From: Falsiroseomonas frigidaquae
GTDB taxonomy: Bacteria; Pseudomonadota; Alphaproteobacteria; Acetobacterales; Acetobacteraceae
DNA length: 64,000 nt
Reading direction: 5' to 3'
Assembly: GCF_012163145.1 (NCBI RefSeq)
Contig: NZ_JAAVTX010000001.1
Coordinates: 372,001 to 436,000 of the forward strand
Shown: positions 22,679 through 31,827 of the stretch, piece by piece
Layout: each line of letters starts with the position of its first letter
Numbering within the stretch: the first letter of the stretch is position 1
The notes under the pieces: generated by a model
Databases searched by the model: none
Told to the model about the DNA's origin: nothing
What the model saw: only the letters and a program-made list of their open reading frames with translations
Program-made: the position numbers and the translations under genes

Positions 22679-22977
22679 AGCGCCGCATGCAGCGCCCAGG
22701 TCACCCCGACCCCGCCCAGGATGGCGGCGCCGATGTTGCGGACGGCGATCTGCACCGCCACCACCACCACCGCCCCGGCCCAGACCGGCGCGCCCCCGGC
22801 CAGCAGCGGCGGCGTGACATAGGCCATGAACAGGCAGCCCGGCAGGTGGCGCAGCAGCGCCTGCACGAAGGGCGGCGGCCGCACCACGCGCAGCACGGCA
22901 TAGCCGCCGGCGCGGCTGGCATAGGTCACCGCGGCCATCCCGAGGATCGCCAGCAGCACATCCAGCCTCAGGTCCAC
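22663..22977 (-). CDS. azlD: AzlD-family branched-chain amino acid exporter small subunit
   Basis: 104 aa, about four hydrophobic segments: VLLAILGMAAVTYASRAGGY, LLRHLPGCLFMAYVTPPLLA, VWAGAVVVVAVQIAVRNIGA, LGGVGVTWALHAALGLGG. AzlD partners AzlC in branched-chain amino acid (and analogue) export. The start GTG 22977 sits 4 bp after the azlC stop; no ATG is available nearby. The last codons overlap a 15-bp tandem repeat, so the C-terminal GLGG tail may vary between strains. Confidence 0.85.
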   Translation of the reverse strand: MDLRLDVLLAILGMAAVTYASRAGGYAVLRVVRPPPFVQALLRHLPGCLFMAYVTPPLLAGGAPVWAGAVVVVAVQIAVRNIGAAILGGVGVTWALHAALGLGG

Positions 22978-22981
22978 GCGC

Positions 22982-23743
22982 TTATTTCCAACCCGGCGCT
23001 CCTCGCCCGCGCATCTCGATCCAGGCACCCAGCCCGGCGCCCGCGAAGGTGCCGAGCAGCAGCGGCAATGGCACCGGCCAGCCGGCCCGGTGCGCCGCCA
23101 GCGCCACCAGCCCCGCCACCACCCAGGGCAGCGCATCCACCCGCGCGCCGCGCCACAGCGGCACCAGGATGGACAGGAAGGCGGCGATCGAGGCGAAGAA
23201 CAATGGGTGCCCCGGCGGCACCTGCAGCAGGCCGCCGCCCAGATGCCCGGCCAGCACCGTCACCACCCAGGAGATCCAGATGCCGATCCCATTGCCGAGC
23301 AGATAGCCCGCGTCGCGCCCGCCGGCGCGCTGTTCGGCGATCGCCATGGCGAAGGAATGGTCCACCAGCGTCGCCAGGCTGCCCCACAGCCGCCAGCCGC
23401 GCAGCCGGTCCAGCCAGGGCGCCAGCGCCGCGCCCATCGGCGCCATGCGGATGTTCACCACCAGCGTGGCGACGGTGGCCGCCAGGATCGGCGCCGGATC
23501 GGCCCACATCTCCAATGCGACAAGCTGCGCGGAGCCGGCGAAGACGATGCTGGTCATCAGCGCCGTCTCGAGGAAGGACAGGCCCTTGGCGGCGGACAGC
23601 ACGCCGATCACCACCCCGAAGGGCAGCATGCCGACCCACAGCGGAATGCTGGCCACGAAGCCGCGCCACATGCCGGCGCGGGTGAAGACGACCCGGTTCG
23701 GCGGTGCGGCGCCGTTCGGGCCGGCGCCTGGAGGTACTGCCAC
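22982..23743 (-). CDS. azlC: AzlC-family branched-chain amino acid exporter large subunit
   Basis: 253 aa polytopic inner-membrane protein. Family marks: GFVASIPLWVGMLPFGVVIG, ALMTSIVFAGSAQLVALEMW, VVNIRMAPMGAALAPWL, DHSFAMAIAEQRAG, GNGIGIWISWVVTVLAGHLG. It acts with AzlD, encoded 4 bp downstream, to export branched-chain amino acids. It lies 4 bp after recX, forming a three-gene minus-strand operon recX-azlC-azlD; no functional tie between recX and azl is known to me. Confidence 0.92.
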   Translation of the reverse strand: MAVPPGAGPNGAAPPNRVVFTRAGMWRGFVASIPLWVGMLPFGVVIGVLSAAKGLSFLETALMTSIVFAGSAQLVALEMWADPAPILAATVATLVVNIRMAPMGAALAPWLDRLRGWRLWGSLATLVDHSFAMAIAEQRAGGRDAGYLLGNGIGIWISWVVTVLAGHLGGGLLQVPPGHPLFFASIAAFLSILVPLWRGARVDALPWVVAGLVALAAHRAGWPVPLPLLLGTFAGAGLGAWIEMRGRGAPGWK

Positions 23744-23747
23744 GCCC

Positions 23748-24398
23748 TCAGCCCCGCTTGAACGAAAGCAGGCGGCCCTCGGCCTCCTCCGGGTCCATCC
23801 GCAGGGCGGTCTCCGCCGTGCCGCGGCCGAAGCCGGCGCGGGCCAGTGTCGCCAGCGCCTTCAGCCGCGCCTCCGGCGACGCATCCGGGTCACCGAAGGG
23901 ACCGATGCGGCGGCGGCGGCACAGGGCGAGCGCGGCGTCGGTCTCGGCCGCCTCGCCCTCCGGCAGCGCGGCGGCGGCGGTCTCAGCATCCACCCCCTTC
24001 TGCGCCAGGTGGGCCAGGGCGGCACGGCGGGAACGGCCGCTTCGCAGCAGGCGGCGGGCACGGCTTTCGGCGAAGGTGGTGTCGTTCACCGTGCCGGCGA
24101 CGGCCATCTGCCGCGCCACCTCCGCCGCGGCCTGCTTCGCGGCGGCGATCAGCGGCGCCAGTTCCTGCATGCCGAAGGCTTCCGCGGCGCGCGCCCAGCG
24201 GTCCACGCGGCGCGCCAGAACCCGGCGCAGTCCGGCCTCCGTCGCCGCGTATCTGGCCAGATGCGCGGTCGCCGCTTCCCGCAACCTGGCCTCGCCGGGC
24301 GGCGGGCCGGGCGGGCGGGGCGGCGCGTTCGGGTCACGCGCTGTCCGGGCAGTGGTCCGGGCTGTGGGCCTGGTTGTGGGCCGGGAATGCTGTCTCAT
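23748..24398 (-). CDS. recX: RecX-family regulatory protein
   Basis: 216 aa. RecX binds RecA filaments and blocks their extension. It is built of three-helix repeats; seen: REAATAHLARYAATEAGLRR, VARQMAVAGTVNDTTFAESR, ARRLLRSGRSRRAALAHLAQ, KGVDAETAAAALPEGEAAET and a last repeat DASPEARLKALATLARAGFG followed by GTAETAL. The first 40 residues are a low-complexity Arg/Thr/Pro tail, so the true start could be later than ATG 24398. recA is not in the window; recX leads the azl operon instead. Confidence 0.8.
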   Translation of the reverse strand: MRQHSRPTTRPTARTTARTARDPNAPPRPPGPPPGEARLREAATAHLARYAATEAGLRRVLARRVDRWARAAEAFGMQELAPLIAAAKQAAAEVARQMAVAGTVNDTTFAESRARRLLRSGRSRRAALAHLAQKGVDAETAAAALPEGEAAETDAALALCRRRRIGPFGDPDASPEARLKALATLARAGFGRGTAETALRMDPEEAEGRLLSFKRG

Positions 24399-24594
24399 CA
24401 CCCGCCATCCTCGCATGCCCGCGAGGCCAATGGCGACCCGTTGCGGACGCGATGCCGCGCTGCGCCGGAACCGCGGCGCCCCGGCTGCCGGACCAGAAAC
24501 AAGCACCGCAGCCGCAACCTTTCCCCGCTTGCCGGCGTTGGGGAGGCAGGCACGGAGCGCCCCAGCGCACCGGCCACTAGAAGGAGACAGCCCA

Positions 24595-25290
24595 ATGCTG
24601 AACAGCAAGACTTTCCTGTCGATGTCGACCGCCGCCGCCATCGTCGTCGCCCCGATGCTCGCCTTCGGCCAGACCGCCGCCGTCCCGAACGACGCGCGCG
24701 GTGGCATGACGGCGCAGGCGCCCGCGGACGGCACCCCGGGCAACCCGCCCTCGACGGCGACGCAGCGTGCACTGGACAGCGTGACGGGCAACCGTACCTC
24801 CCCGGACGGCACCGGCAACAACCCGCCCGGCACCGCCGCCGGCCGCGCGATCGACCGCGCCACCACGCCGGACACCGCGAACACGAACCGCGGCCCGATG
24901 GGCACCACCGCGACCGGTACCGCTGCAACCGGCACCACTGCGACCGGCACCACCGCGACCGGCGCGACCACGCCGAGCCTGTCCGTCGACAGCATGAGCC
25001 TGCGCGAGAGCCGCCGTGCCAGCGAGATCATCGGCTCCAACATCTACAACGAGGAAAACAACAGCATCGGTGAGGTCGACGACCTGATCGTGCCGCAGGC
25101 CGGCGCCGCGCCGGTGGCCGTGATCTCGGTCGGTGGCTTCCTCGGCATCGGCGCCAAGCTGGTCGCCATCCCGTATGAGCGCCTGACCCATGACAGCGAG
25201 CGCAACCGCTGGGTGCTGCGCGGTGCGACCAAGGAGAGCCTGGAAGGCCTGCCCTCCTTCTCCTACGACAACGCCGCTCGTCGCGGCTGA
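24595..25290 (+). CDS. exported PRC-barrel domain protein with Ala/Thr-rich repeat linker
   Basis: 231 aa. AAGGAG at 24581-24586 sits about 8 nt before ATG 24595. The signal peptide (MLNSKTFLSMSTAAAIVVAP..., cleavage near AFGQ) is followed by two copies of a motif GNPPSTATQRALDSVTG / GNNPPGTAAGRAIDRATTP, then a TGTTATGTTATG low-complexity linker, then a PRC-barrel (about 145-225: SEIIGSNIYNEENNSIGEVD, AVISVGGFLGIGAKLVAIPY, ERLTHDSERNRWVLRGATKE). PRC-barrels serve as binding modules; in alphaproteobacteria many are periplasmic stress-related proteins. It shares its motif with the next gene. Exact function unknown. Confidence 0.82.
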   Translation: MLNSKTFLSMSTAAAIVVAPMLAFGQTAAVPNDARGGMTAQAPADGTPGNPPSTATQRALDSVTGNRTSPDGTGNNPPGTAAGRAIDRATTPDTANTNRGPMGTTATGTAATGTTATGTTATGATTPSLSVDSMSLRESRRASEIIGSNIYNEENNSIGEVDDLIVPQAGAAPVAVISVGGFLGIGAKLVAIPYERLTHDSERNRWVLRGATKESLEGLPSFSYDNAARRG

Positions 25291-25319
25291 TTGAACAAGA
25301 CCAAGGAAAGGCGGCCGAT

Positions 25320-25679
25320 ATGAAGAAGTCCCTGTTCGTGATGGCGGCGCTGCTGCCCATCGTTGCCTGCGCCGACAACACGCCGCGCGACGGCGTGGCG
25401 GGCAACCCGCCCTCGACCGCGACCCAGCGGGCCTATGACAGCGCCACCGGAAGCCCGCGCACCAGCCCGGACGGCACCGGAAACAACCCGACCGGTACGG
25501 CGGCGGAGCGCGCGCTGGATCGCGCGGCGGGGACCAACACTTCGGGCGCCTTCCCGCGCCAGTCCGATGGCCGGCCGGGCAACCCGCCGGGCACGGCGGC
25601 GGAGCGCACCTATGACCGCGCCACCGGGTCAAACACCTCCGGCGCCTACCCGTCCAACAGCGGCGGCGTGCGGCAGTAA
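25320..25679 (+). CDS. small repeat lipoprotein paired with the PRC-barrel protein
   Basis: 119 aa. The signal MKKSLFVMAALLPIVACADN has lipobox IVAC. Nearly all of the mature chain is three copies of a motif of about 30 residues: GNPPSTATQRAYDSATGSPR, GNNPTGTAAERALDRAAGTN and GNPPGTAAERTYDRATGSNT, spaced by S/T/P-rich links. The same motif occurs twice in the gene 30 bp upstream, so the pair probably arose by duplication and works together at the envelope. AAAGG precedes the start. I do not know a function for this motif. Confidence 0.75.
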   Translation: MKKSLFVMAALLPIVACADNTPRDGVAGNPPSTATQRAYDSATGSPRTSPDGTGNNPTGTAAERALDRAAGTNTSGAFPRQSDGRPGNPPGTAAERTYDRATGSNTSGAYPSNSGGVRQ

Positions 25680-25702
25680 GTTCGCCAGGCGCATGACTTC
25701 GG

Positions 25703-25729
25703 AAACGGCCGGGCCTGTCCCGGCCGTTT
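25703..25729 (+). terminator. rho-independent terminator after the repeat lipoprotein gene
   Basis: Perfect 11-bp stem AAACGGCCGGG / CCCGGCCGTTT with a 5-nt loop and T's in the descending arm. It ends the two-gene PRC-barrel/lipoprotein unit. Confidence 0.85.
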
Positions 25730-25773
25730 CTGCGTTTGGACGTCTGCTTCGCCCCGGCGATCCGGTGGCGTGG

Positions 25774-26223
25774 TCAGGGACCCGGATCCAGCAGCGCAGG
25801 GCCCACATAATCCCCCTTCAGCACCACCACCTTGTCCACCGACCGGTAGAACAGGTTGGCAGGCGGCACCGCCGCCACCAGCAGGGCGCCGGGAATCCGC
25901 ACTGTCAGCGGCGCCTTCTGCACGTTCATGCGGCGCTGCCAGGTACCCGGCTCGCCGAGGAACAGGTACAGGTACCGGCCACGATCGGCGGGCGACAGGG
26001 CGGCGGGGTCCCAGACGCTGACGTCCCGGATGAACTTCCAGAAATCGAGCTGCCAGCCGGACGGCGCGGAAAGCCTGATCCGGGCATTCGGCTGCCCCGG
26101 CCCGCCCGCCAGTTTCGCCTCGGTGATCTGCCGCGGGGTCGCCTTGCTGAAATGCCAGGCCTCCCCGGCCTCGATCGCAGTCCGCTCCGCCGCCGTCGCC
26201 GGCGTGACCAGCAGCAATCCCAT
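25774..26223 (-). CDS. hypothetical protein
   Basis: 149 aa from ATG 26223, chosen because GGAGG lies about 7 nt upstream on the minus strand; a longer in-frame start exists. No signal peptide or TM segment is evident. Seen: MGLLLVTPATAAERTAIEAG, QPNARIRLSAPSGWQLDFWK, a Trp/Tyr-rich centre (FIRDVSVWDPAALSPADRGR) and NVQKAPLTVRIPGALLVAAV. I recognise no family. It is divergent from argD and convergent with the PRC-barrel unit; the composition matches the genome. Confidence 0.6.
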   Translation of the reverse strand: MGLLLVTPATAAERTAIEAGEAWHFSKATPRQITEAKLAGGPGQPNARIRLSAPSGWQLDFWKFIRDVSVWDPAALSPADRGRYLYLFLGEPGTWQRRMNVQKAPLTVRIPGALLVAAVPPANLFYRSVDKVVVLKGDYVGPALLDPGP

Positions 26224-26435
26224 CCTCGCCCCTCCCAGTTCCGGTGCATCCTGGCGGCGCATGCTAGCGGCGGGCGCCCCGGCGGGGTGGGTTGGCGAAA
26301 CGGCCTGAAACACGGACGCGGCACCCCGCCGCGGCGTGCTTTGACCGCCCGCTCGGAATCGTGCACTTTCCGTCGCTTCCGCGCTCGCCTTGGCGAATGG
26401 CGCCTGGCCGCGCGGCGTGACGGAGGATGGATCGC

Positions 26436-27638
26436 GTGATCCCCGCCCTGATGCCGACCTACAACCGTGCCGACCTTGCTTTCGAGCGGGGCGAAGGCGC
26501 CTGGCTGTGGACTGCGGATGGGCGACGATTCCTCGATTTCGGCGCCGGCATCGCCACCAGCAGCCTCGGCCACGGCCATCCGCATCTGACCAAGGTCATC
26601 GCGGAGCAGGCGGCGAAGGTGATGCACGTCTCGAACCTGTACCGCGTGCCGCAGGCCGAGGAGCTCGCTGCGCGGCATGTCGCGGCGTCCTTCGCCGACA
26701 GCGTCTTCTTCTGCAACTCGGGCGCCGAGGCGAATGAAGGCATGGTGAAGGCGGTCCGCAAATACCATGCGGAAACCGGCCATCCCGAGCGCTTCCACAT
26801 GATCTGCTTCGAGGGTGCCTTCCACGGCCGCACCCTCGCCATGCTCTCCGCCACGGGCAACGAGAAGTACCTGGCCGGCTTCGGCCCGCCGGTGCAGGGC
26901 TTCGACCATGTGCCCTTCGGCAACATGAACGCGGTGCGCGATGCCATCGGCCCGCAGACCGCCGGCATCATGATCGAGCCGGTGCAGGGCGAGGGCGGCG
27001 TGCGCCCGGCCGACCTCCGCTTCCTGCGCGAACTCCGCGCCGTCTGCGACGAGTTCGGCCTGCTGCTGGCCCTCGATGAGGTGCAGACCGGCATGGGCCG
27101 CAGCGGCAAGCTCTGGGCGCACCAATGGGCCGGGATCGAGCCGGATGTGATGTCCTCGGCCAAGGGCATCGGCGGCGGCTTCCCGCTGGGCGCGATCCTG
27201 GCGAAGGAGAAGGTGGCGCAGTACCTCAAGCCCGGCACGCATGGCACCACCTATGGCGGCGGCCCGCTGGCCTGCGCCGCCGGCAATGCGGTGCTGGACG
27301 TGGTGCTGGCCCCCGGCTTCCTGGAGCAGGTCGATGGCGTCGCGCGCCTGCTGTGGCGCGGCCTGCTGGACCTGGCGCAGAAACACCCGAAGGTGATCGA
27401 GGGCGTGCAGGGCGCCGGGCTGCTGCTCGGCCTGAAGCTGCGGCCGGAGGTCAACAACGGCGAGATGCAGGCCGCCGCCGTGGCGGAAGGCCTGCTGACG
27501 GTCGCCGCCGGCATGAACGTGCTGCGCCTCGCGCCGCCGCTGATCATCACCGAGGCCGAGGTGGCGGAGGCGCTGCGCCTGCTCGACCGCACCTGCCTGC
27601 GGATGACGCCGAGCGCCGCCCAGGCCGCGGCGCAATGA
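26436..27638 (+). CDS. argD: acetylornithine aminotransferase
   Basis: PLP enzyme converting N-acetylglutamate semialdehyde to N-acetylornithine in arginine synthesis. 400 aa. The start GTG 26436 is preferred over ATG 26427: GGAGG ends at 26426, which leaves no spacer for the ATG but 9 nt for the GTG, and the resulting [20 protein letters not shown] matches the family N-terminus. Seen: [60 protein letters not shown] and the Schiff-base Lys in [15 protein letters not shown]. It overlaps argF by 4 bp (ATGA), so they form an operon. Confidence 0.95.
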   Translation: MIPALMPTYNRADLAFERGEGAWLWTADGRRFLDFGAGIATSSLGHGHPHLTKVIAEQAAKVMHVSNLYRVPQAEELAARHVAASFADSVFFCNSGAEANEGMVKAVRKYHAETGHPERFHMICFEGAFHGRTLAMLSATGNEKYLAGFGPPVQGFDHVPFGNMNAVRDAIGPQTAGIMIEPVQGEGGVRPADLRFLRELRAVCDEFGLLLALDEVQTGMGRSGKLWAHQWAGIEPDVMSSAKGIGGGFPLGAILAKEKVAQYLKPGTHGTTYGGGPLACAAGNAVLDVVLAPGFLEQVDGVARLLWRGLLDLAQKHPKVIEGVQGAGLLLGLKLRPEVNNGEMQAAAVAEGLLTVAAGMNVLRLAPPLIITEAEVAEALRLLDRTCLRMTPSAAQAAAQ

Positions 27639-28588
27639 GCGCGGCGCTGAAATCCGTGGCGGGAGGGGGCAGCCCCTCCCCCCGGCATTTTCTAGAATTG
27701 ATGGACCTGGATGCGGCCACTTTGCGCCGCATGCTGGAACTCGGCGTGCAGGCCAAGCGCGGGCAGGTGCCGGGCAAGCCGCTGGCCGGCAAATCCGTCG
27801 CGCTGATCTTCGAGAAGCCCTCCACCCGCACCCGCGTCAGCTTCGAGGTGGGGATCCGGCAACTGGGTGGCGACGCCATCGTGCTGTCGTCGAAGGACAT
27901 GCAGCTCGGCCGCGGCGAAACCCCGGCCGATACGGCGCGCGTGCTGTCCCGCTATGTCGATGCCATCATGCTGCGGACCGACAATGTGGCGAAGATCCGG
28001 GAGCTGGCGGAACATGCCACCATCCCGGTGATCAACGGCCTGACCGATGTCTCCCATCCCTGCCAGTTGATGGCTGACATCATGACCTTCGAGGAACATC
28101 GCGGCCCGATCGCCGGGCAGGTGGTGGCCTGGACCGGCGACGGCAACAACGTGGCGCAGTCCTTCATCCAGGCCGCCGCCCGCTTCGGCTTCACCCTGCG
28201 CCTGGCCACCCCGCCCGAACTCGCGCCGCCCGCCGAACTCATCGCCTGGGCGCGCGCCGAGGGCGCCAAAATCGAGCTGACCACGGACCCGCACGCGGCG
28301 GTGGCCGGGGCGCGCTGCGTGGTGACGGATACCTGGGTCTCGATGTCCGACGAGACGGCGCAGGAGAAGGTGAACCGCCACAACCTGCTGGCCCCCTACC
28401 AGGTGAACGAGGCGCTGCTGAAGCACGCCGCGCCGGATGCGGTGGTGATGCACTGCCTGCCGGCGCATCGCGGGGAGGAGATCACCGATGCGGTGATCGA
28501 CGGCCCGCAGAGCGTGGTGTTCGACGAGGCCGAGAACCGCCTGCACGCGCAGAAGGGCGTGCTGCTCTGGGCGCTGGGGCAGGCCTGA
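27635..28588 (+). CDS. argF: ornithine carbamoyltransferase
   Basis: Makes citrulline from ornithine and carbamoyl phosphate. 317 aa. Carbamoyl-phosphate site in [24 protein letters not shown] in [20 protein letters not shown], ornithine-binding [12 protein letters not shown], and the [20 protein letters not shown] loop. ATG 27635 overlaps the argD stop (ATGA), giving coupled argD-argF translation, as in many alphaproteobacteria. With argJ in the window, three of the arginine genes are seen, on two loci. Confidence 0.97.
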   Translation: MSAALKSVAGGGSPSPRHFLELMDLDAATLRRMLELGVQAKRGQVPGKPLAGKSVALIFEKPSTRTRVSFEVGIRQLGGDAIVLSSKDMQLGRGETPADTARVLSRYVDAIMLRTDNVAKIRELAEHATIPVINGLTDVSHPCQLMADIMTFEEHRGPIAGQVVAWTGDGNNVAQSFIQAAARFGFTLRLATPPELAPPAELIAWARAEGAKIELTTDPHAAVAGARCVVTDTWVSMSDETAQEKVNRHNLLAPYQVNEALLKHAAPDAVVMHCLPAHRGEEITDAVIDGPQSVVFDEAENRLHAQKGVLLWALGQA

Positions 28589-28626
28589 CGCAGGGATAGA
28601 ATTCAGCGGGTGTTCATCCGCCGCCG

Positions 28627-28647
28627 GTAACTTCGTCGTGAAGTTAC
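28627..28647. repeat. short inverted repeat in the argF-chemoreceptor gap
   Basis: GTAACTTC / GAAGTTAC with a 5-nt loop. No T run follows, so it is a weak terminator at best. The surrounding 28600-28690 is clearly less GC-rich than its flanks and immediately precedes the broken 5' end of the chemoreceptor gene. Confidence 0.5.
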
Positions 28648-28736
28648 AGGTAGGCAAGCCATGAGAAACACCTTGTTGACCAGAACCGGCCGTCGCGCAG
28701 CAGCTCGAACGCAACCTGACGCTGCTGCGGACCCTG

Positions 28737-30239
28737 GTGGATGATCTCGGCCAGGGCTGGCGGCTGCAGGGCGAGACCGCCCTGTTCATCGGCAGCGTGG
28801 CGCTGGCCGGCCGCAGCGACCTGGCGGATCGCGTCAAGGCGATCGGCGGCGGCGTCGCCACCGTCTTCGGCGCGGAGACCCGCATCGCCACCAGCGTCGC
28901 CCGCCCGGATGGCAGCCGCGCCACCGGCACCATCCTCGGCCCGGGCGCGGCGCGGGACGCGGTGCGGCGCGGCGAGACCTTCCGCGGCGAGGCCAACATC
29001 CTCGGCCTGCCCTACCTGACCATCTATGAGCCGGTGCGCGATGCCGCCGGCCGCCAAGTGGGCATCCTGTTCGTCGGCCTCGACCTGGTGACCGCCCAGG
29101 CGCAGATCGCATCCGCCACCCGGCAGGCCTTGCTGACCGGAACCGGGCTGATCCTCGGCACCGGCCTGGTGCTGCTGGTGGCGCTGCGCCGGATGCTGCG
29201 GCCGCTCGGCGGCCTGGCCATCGCGCTGCGGGCGATGGGTGCCGGGCGCCTCGACACCGAGGTCCCGGCCACCGGGCGCGGCGACGAGCTGGGCGAGATC
29301 GCCCGCGCCGTGGTGGCGCTGCGCGATTCCACCCTGGCGGCGCAGGCCCAGCAGGCGGCGGCCGAGGCCGACCGGATGGAGGCGCAGCAGGCCCGCGCCA
29401 CGCAGCGCCGCGCCACTGCGGACCAGATCGAATCCAGCATCGGCGGCATCGCGAAGACCCTCGGCGGGGCGGCGGAGGCGCTGCTGCGCAATGCCGACGC
29501 GGTGGGCGAGGCCGGCCATCGGAGCACCGCGCGGGCCGAGCTGGGCGCCACCCGCGTCGAACAGGCGGCGGGCAATGTGCAGGCCGTCGCCGCCGCGGCG
29601 GAACAGCTCGCCACCTCGGTCGCGGAGATCACCCGGCAGGTCGATGAAAGCGCCCGCCGTGCCCAGGAAGCCGCCACCGCGGCGCGCGATTCCGACCGCA
29701 ACGTGAACGGGCTGTCGGAGGCGGCGACGCGGATCGGCGATGTGGTGAAGCTGATCGCCGACATCGCGGCCCAGACCAACCTGCTCGCCCTGAACGCGAC
29801 CATCGAGGCTGCCCGCGCCGGGGAAGCCGGCAAGGGCTTCGCCGTGGTGGCGAGCGAGGTGAAGACCCTGGCGGCGCAGACCGCCAAGGCGACGGAGGAG
29901 ATCTCGGCCCAGATCGGCGCCATGCGCGGCGCGACCGAACTGGCCGTGGGCAGCGTGCGCGGCATCGCCGAGGCGGTCGGCCGGATGGAGGAAGTCTCCA
30001 CCGCCATCGCCGCCGCCGTGGAGCAGCAGGGCGCGGCGACCCGGGAGATCGCCCGCAATGCCATGCAGGCCTCGGCCGGGACGGCGGCCGCGACCGAGGA
30101 GATGCGCGGCCTGTCGGACGAGATCGCCGCCGCCGCGGCCGGCATCGCCACCCTGCGCGAGGCCGGGGTGGAGGTCGGCGGCCAGGGCGCGACGCTGCGG
30201 CAGGAAGTGGCCGGCTTCGCGGCGGCCCTGCGGGCCTGA
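28737..30239 (+). CDS. methyl-accepting chemotaxis protein lacking its N-terminus (probable 5' disruption)
   Basis: 500 residues from GTG 28737. Sensor residues about 1-125 resemble a Cache domain ([51 protein letters not shown]), then TM2 ([20 protein letters not shown]), HAMP, and a full signalling domain with hairpin tip [20 protein letters not shown]. The expected start and first TM helix are missing: the coding frame runs upstream only to a TGA around 28678 ([20 protein letters not shown] is still family-like), with no ATG. ATG 28661 is in another frame and hits a stop. Without TM1 the sensor would not reach the periplasm, so this may be a pseudogene or a sequence error. Confidence 0.8.
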   Translation: MDDLGQGWRLQGETALFIGSVALAGRSDLADRVKAIGGGVATVFGAETRIATSVARPDGSRATGTILGPGAARDAVRRGETFRGEANILGLPYLTIYEPVRDAAGRQVGILFVGLDLVTAQAQIASATRQALLTGTGLILGTGLVLLVALRRMLRPLGGLAIALRAMGAGRLDTEVPATGRGDELGEIARAVVALRDSTLAAQAQQAAAEADRMEAQQARATQRRATADQIESSIGGIAKTLGGAAEALLRNADAVGEAGHRSTARAELGATRVEQAAGNVQAVAAAAEQLATSVAEITRQVDESARRAQEAATAARDSDRNVNGLSEAATRIGDVVKLIADIAAQTNLLALNATIEAARAGEAGKGFAVVASEVKTLAAQTAKATEEISAQIGAMRGATELAVGSVRGIAEAVGRMEEVSTAIAAAVEQQGAATREIARNAMQASAGTAAATEEMRGLSDEIAAAAAGIATLREAGVEVGGQGATLRQEVAGFAAALRA

Positions 30240-30246
30240 CGCAGGC

Positions 30247-31716
30247 TCAGCCCGGGCGGACCCGCCCTGCCAGCAGCACGCGCCACCCGGCCAGGCCGAG
30301 CAAGGCGACCAGCGGCACGATCGGCAGCAGGTAGCGCTGCTCCAGATGCACCGGCAGGTGGACGCCGAAATAGCCGCCCACCACCAGCCAGGCGCCCAGC
30401 ACCGGCCAGGCCCGTGCATCCCCGGCGCGGGCCAGCAGCAGCGGCGCCAGCAGCGCCCCCGCCGCCAGCGCGAAGCCGATGGCGCGGCTGGCCAGCAGCA
30501 GCGCCAGCAGCAGCAGCGCGACCGGTGAGCCATCACGCCACAGCGCGCCCGGCTGGCCGAACCAGGGGCGCGGCGCGCCGGCCTGGCGGTGCAGCTCCGC
30601 CACCATGTCCACCGGCATGAAGCCCAGGCCGAACATCTTCACCGGCAGCCGCACCACCATGGCGCGCAGCATCTCCGCCGGATGGCGGCGCCAGGTGCGG
30701 GCGTAGCGGTCGCTGGCGAGGGCGGCGATCTCGGGCGCCGACAGGCCAGCCTCGAACAGCGCGGCGTTCAGCCGGTCGATGCCGGCATAGCCGTCCTGGC
30801 CCACGGTCTGCCGCGCCATGCGGTCGAACAGGTCCGCACCGTCGAAGACCGGCACGCCGCGGGCCAGCAGCGGCAGCACCGCCTGCACCATGACGATCTG
30901 CCGGCTGGTGGACAGCAGGGCGGTGCCGCTGCGGCGGTGGTTGTCCGCCGCCAGCAGCACCGCCACCGCCAGCACCGGCGCCAGCAGCAGCGCCATGGCG
31001 GCCAGCGCGCGGGCCCCGCACCGGCGCGGTGCGGCCCGGTTCTCGGCGATCGCGCCGGCCCCAATCGCACCGGCCCCAATCGCGCCGGCCCCAATCACAG
31101 CGGCCCCAATCACAGCGGCCGGCAGATAGGCCAGGGCGAGGTAGACCGTCGCCTCCCGCACCAGGGTCGCGGCCGCGAGCAGGAGACCCGCCAGCAGCAC
31201 CGGCCACAGGCCGCGCCCGCGCAGCACGCCCCACAGCAGCAGCAGTGCCGCGCCGCCGGCCAGGGCGGCATGCAGCGCATCCGTCATCACCGAGATCTGC
31301 GCCAGCATGGCATGGCCGCTCGCCGGCAACAGCGCCGCCAGCAGCGCCATGCGGGACCCCAGGCCGAGCGCCAAGCCGGTGCGATGCGCCAGCGCCGCCA
31401 GCCCGGCCTGCGCCGCCATCTGCACCGCCACCAGCCAGCCCAGCCAGCCGGCCGGCGCCACCGCCTGCAGCGCGGCCAGCAGGGCGGGGTAGCCCGGGGT
31501 GCGGAACAGCGTGGCTGGCGCCGGGGCGGCGCGCAGCAGCGCATCACCCACGGGCAGCGGGCCGGCGCGCAGCGCCTCGGCAAAGGCGAGGTAGGTCGGG
31601 CTGTCCGGCGTGATCATCACGCCGAAGCCCCACAGGGCCAGCAGCGCCGGAAGGCCAGACAGCGCCGCCGCCAGCACCGTCGCGCCCCAGCCTTGCCACC
31701 TCGATGATGCTGGCAT
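30247..31716 (-). CDS. polytopic GT-C-like membrane protein (glycosyltransferase 39/ArnT-like, tentative)
   Basis: 489 aa with roughly 10-12 hydrophobic segments. The N-terminal loop after TM1 carries MITPDSPTYLAFAEALRAGP, with an acidic residue placed like the catalytic Asp of GT-C lipid-sugar transferases; then TLFRTPGYPALLAALQAVAP and MTDALHAALAGG. These resemble dolichyl/polyprenyl-phosphate mannosyltransferase-like proteins. A slippage-prone run (AAVIGAGAIGAGAIGAGAIA, about 31050-31115) lies inside one TM region. The C-terminus has EQRYLLPIVPLVALLGLAGW. Envelope glycosylation is a guess; the donor and acceptor are unknown. Divergent from the M16 pair. Confidence 0.65.
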   Translation of the reverse strand: MPASSRWQGWGATVLAAALSGLPALLALWGFGVMITPDSPTYLAFAEALRAGPLPVGDALLRAAPAPATLFRTPGYPALLAALQAVAPAGWLGWLVAVQMAAQAGLAALAHRTGLALGLGSRMALLAALLPASGHAMLAQISVMTDALHAALAGGAALLLLWGVLRGRGLWPVLLAGLLLAAATLVREATVYLALAYLPAAVIGAAVIGAGAIGAGAIGAGAIAENRAAPRRCGARALAAMALLLAPVLAVAVLLAADNHRRSGTALLSTSRQIVMVQAVLPLLARGVPVFDGADLFDRMARQTVGQDGYAGIDRLNAALFEAGLSAPEIAALASDRYARTWRRHPAEMLRAMVVRLPVKMFGLGFMPVDMVAELHRQAGAPRPWFGQPGALWRDGSPVALLLLALLLASRAIGFALAAGALLAPLLLARAGDARAWPVLGAWLVVGGYFGVHLPVHLEQRYLLPIVPLVALLGLAGWRVLLAGRVRPG

Positions 31717-31827
31717 GCCGAATGTTCCGATATCGAAGCATGACCGCTACCACCCGGCGCGGCGTCGGGTCGAGGCCGGTCAAAGGGACGCTTTGCCATT
31801 CGCTCCGGCGGGCCCATGTAGGGGCGC

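Noticed and set aside
28627-28647. loxP-like or other site-specific recombination site (GTAACTTC...GAAGTTAC)
   Set aside because: Only an 8-bp chance-level likeness to loxP arms; no Cre-type gene nearby and the spacer length differs.
28661-28744. ATG 28661 as the chemoreceptor start
   Set aside because: It is out of frame with the receptor and ends at a stop after about 27 codons.
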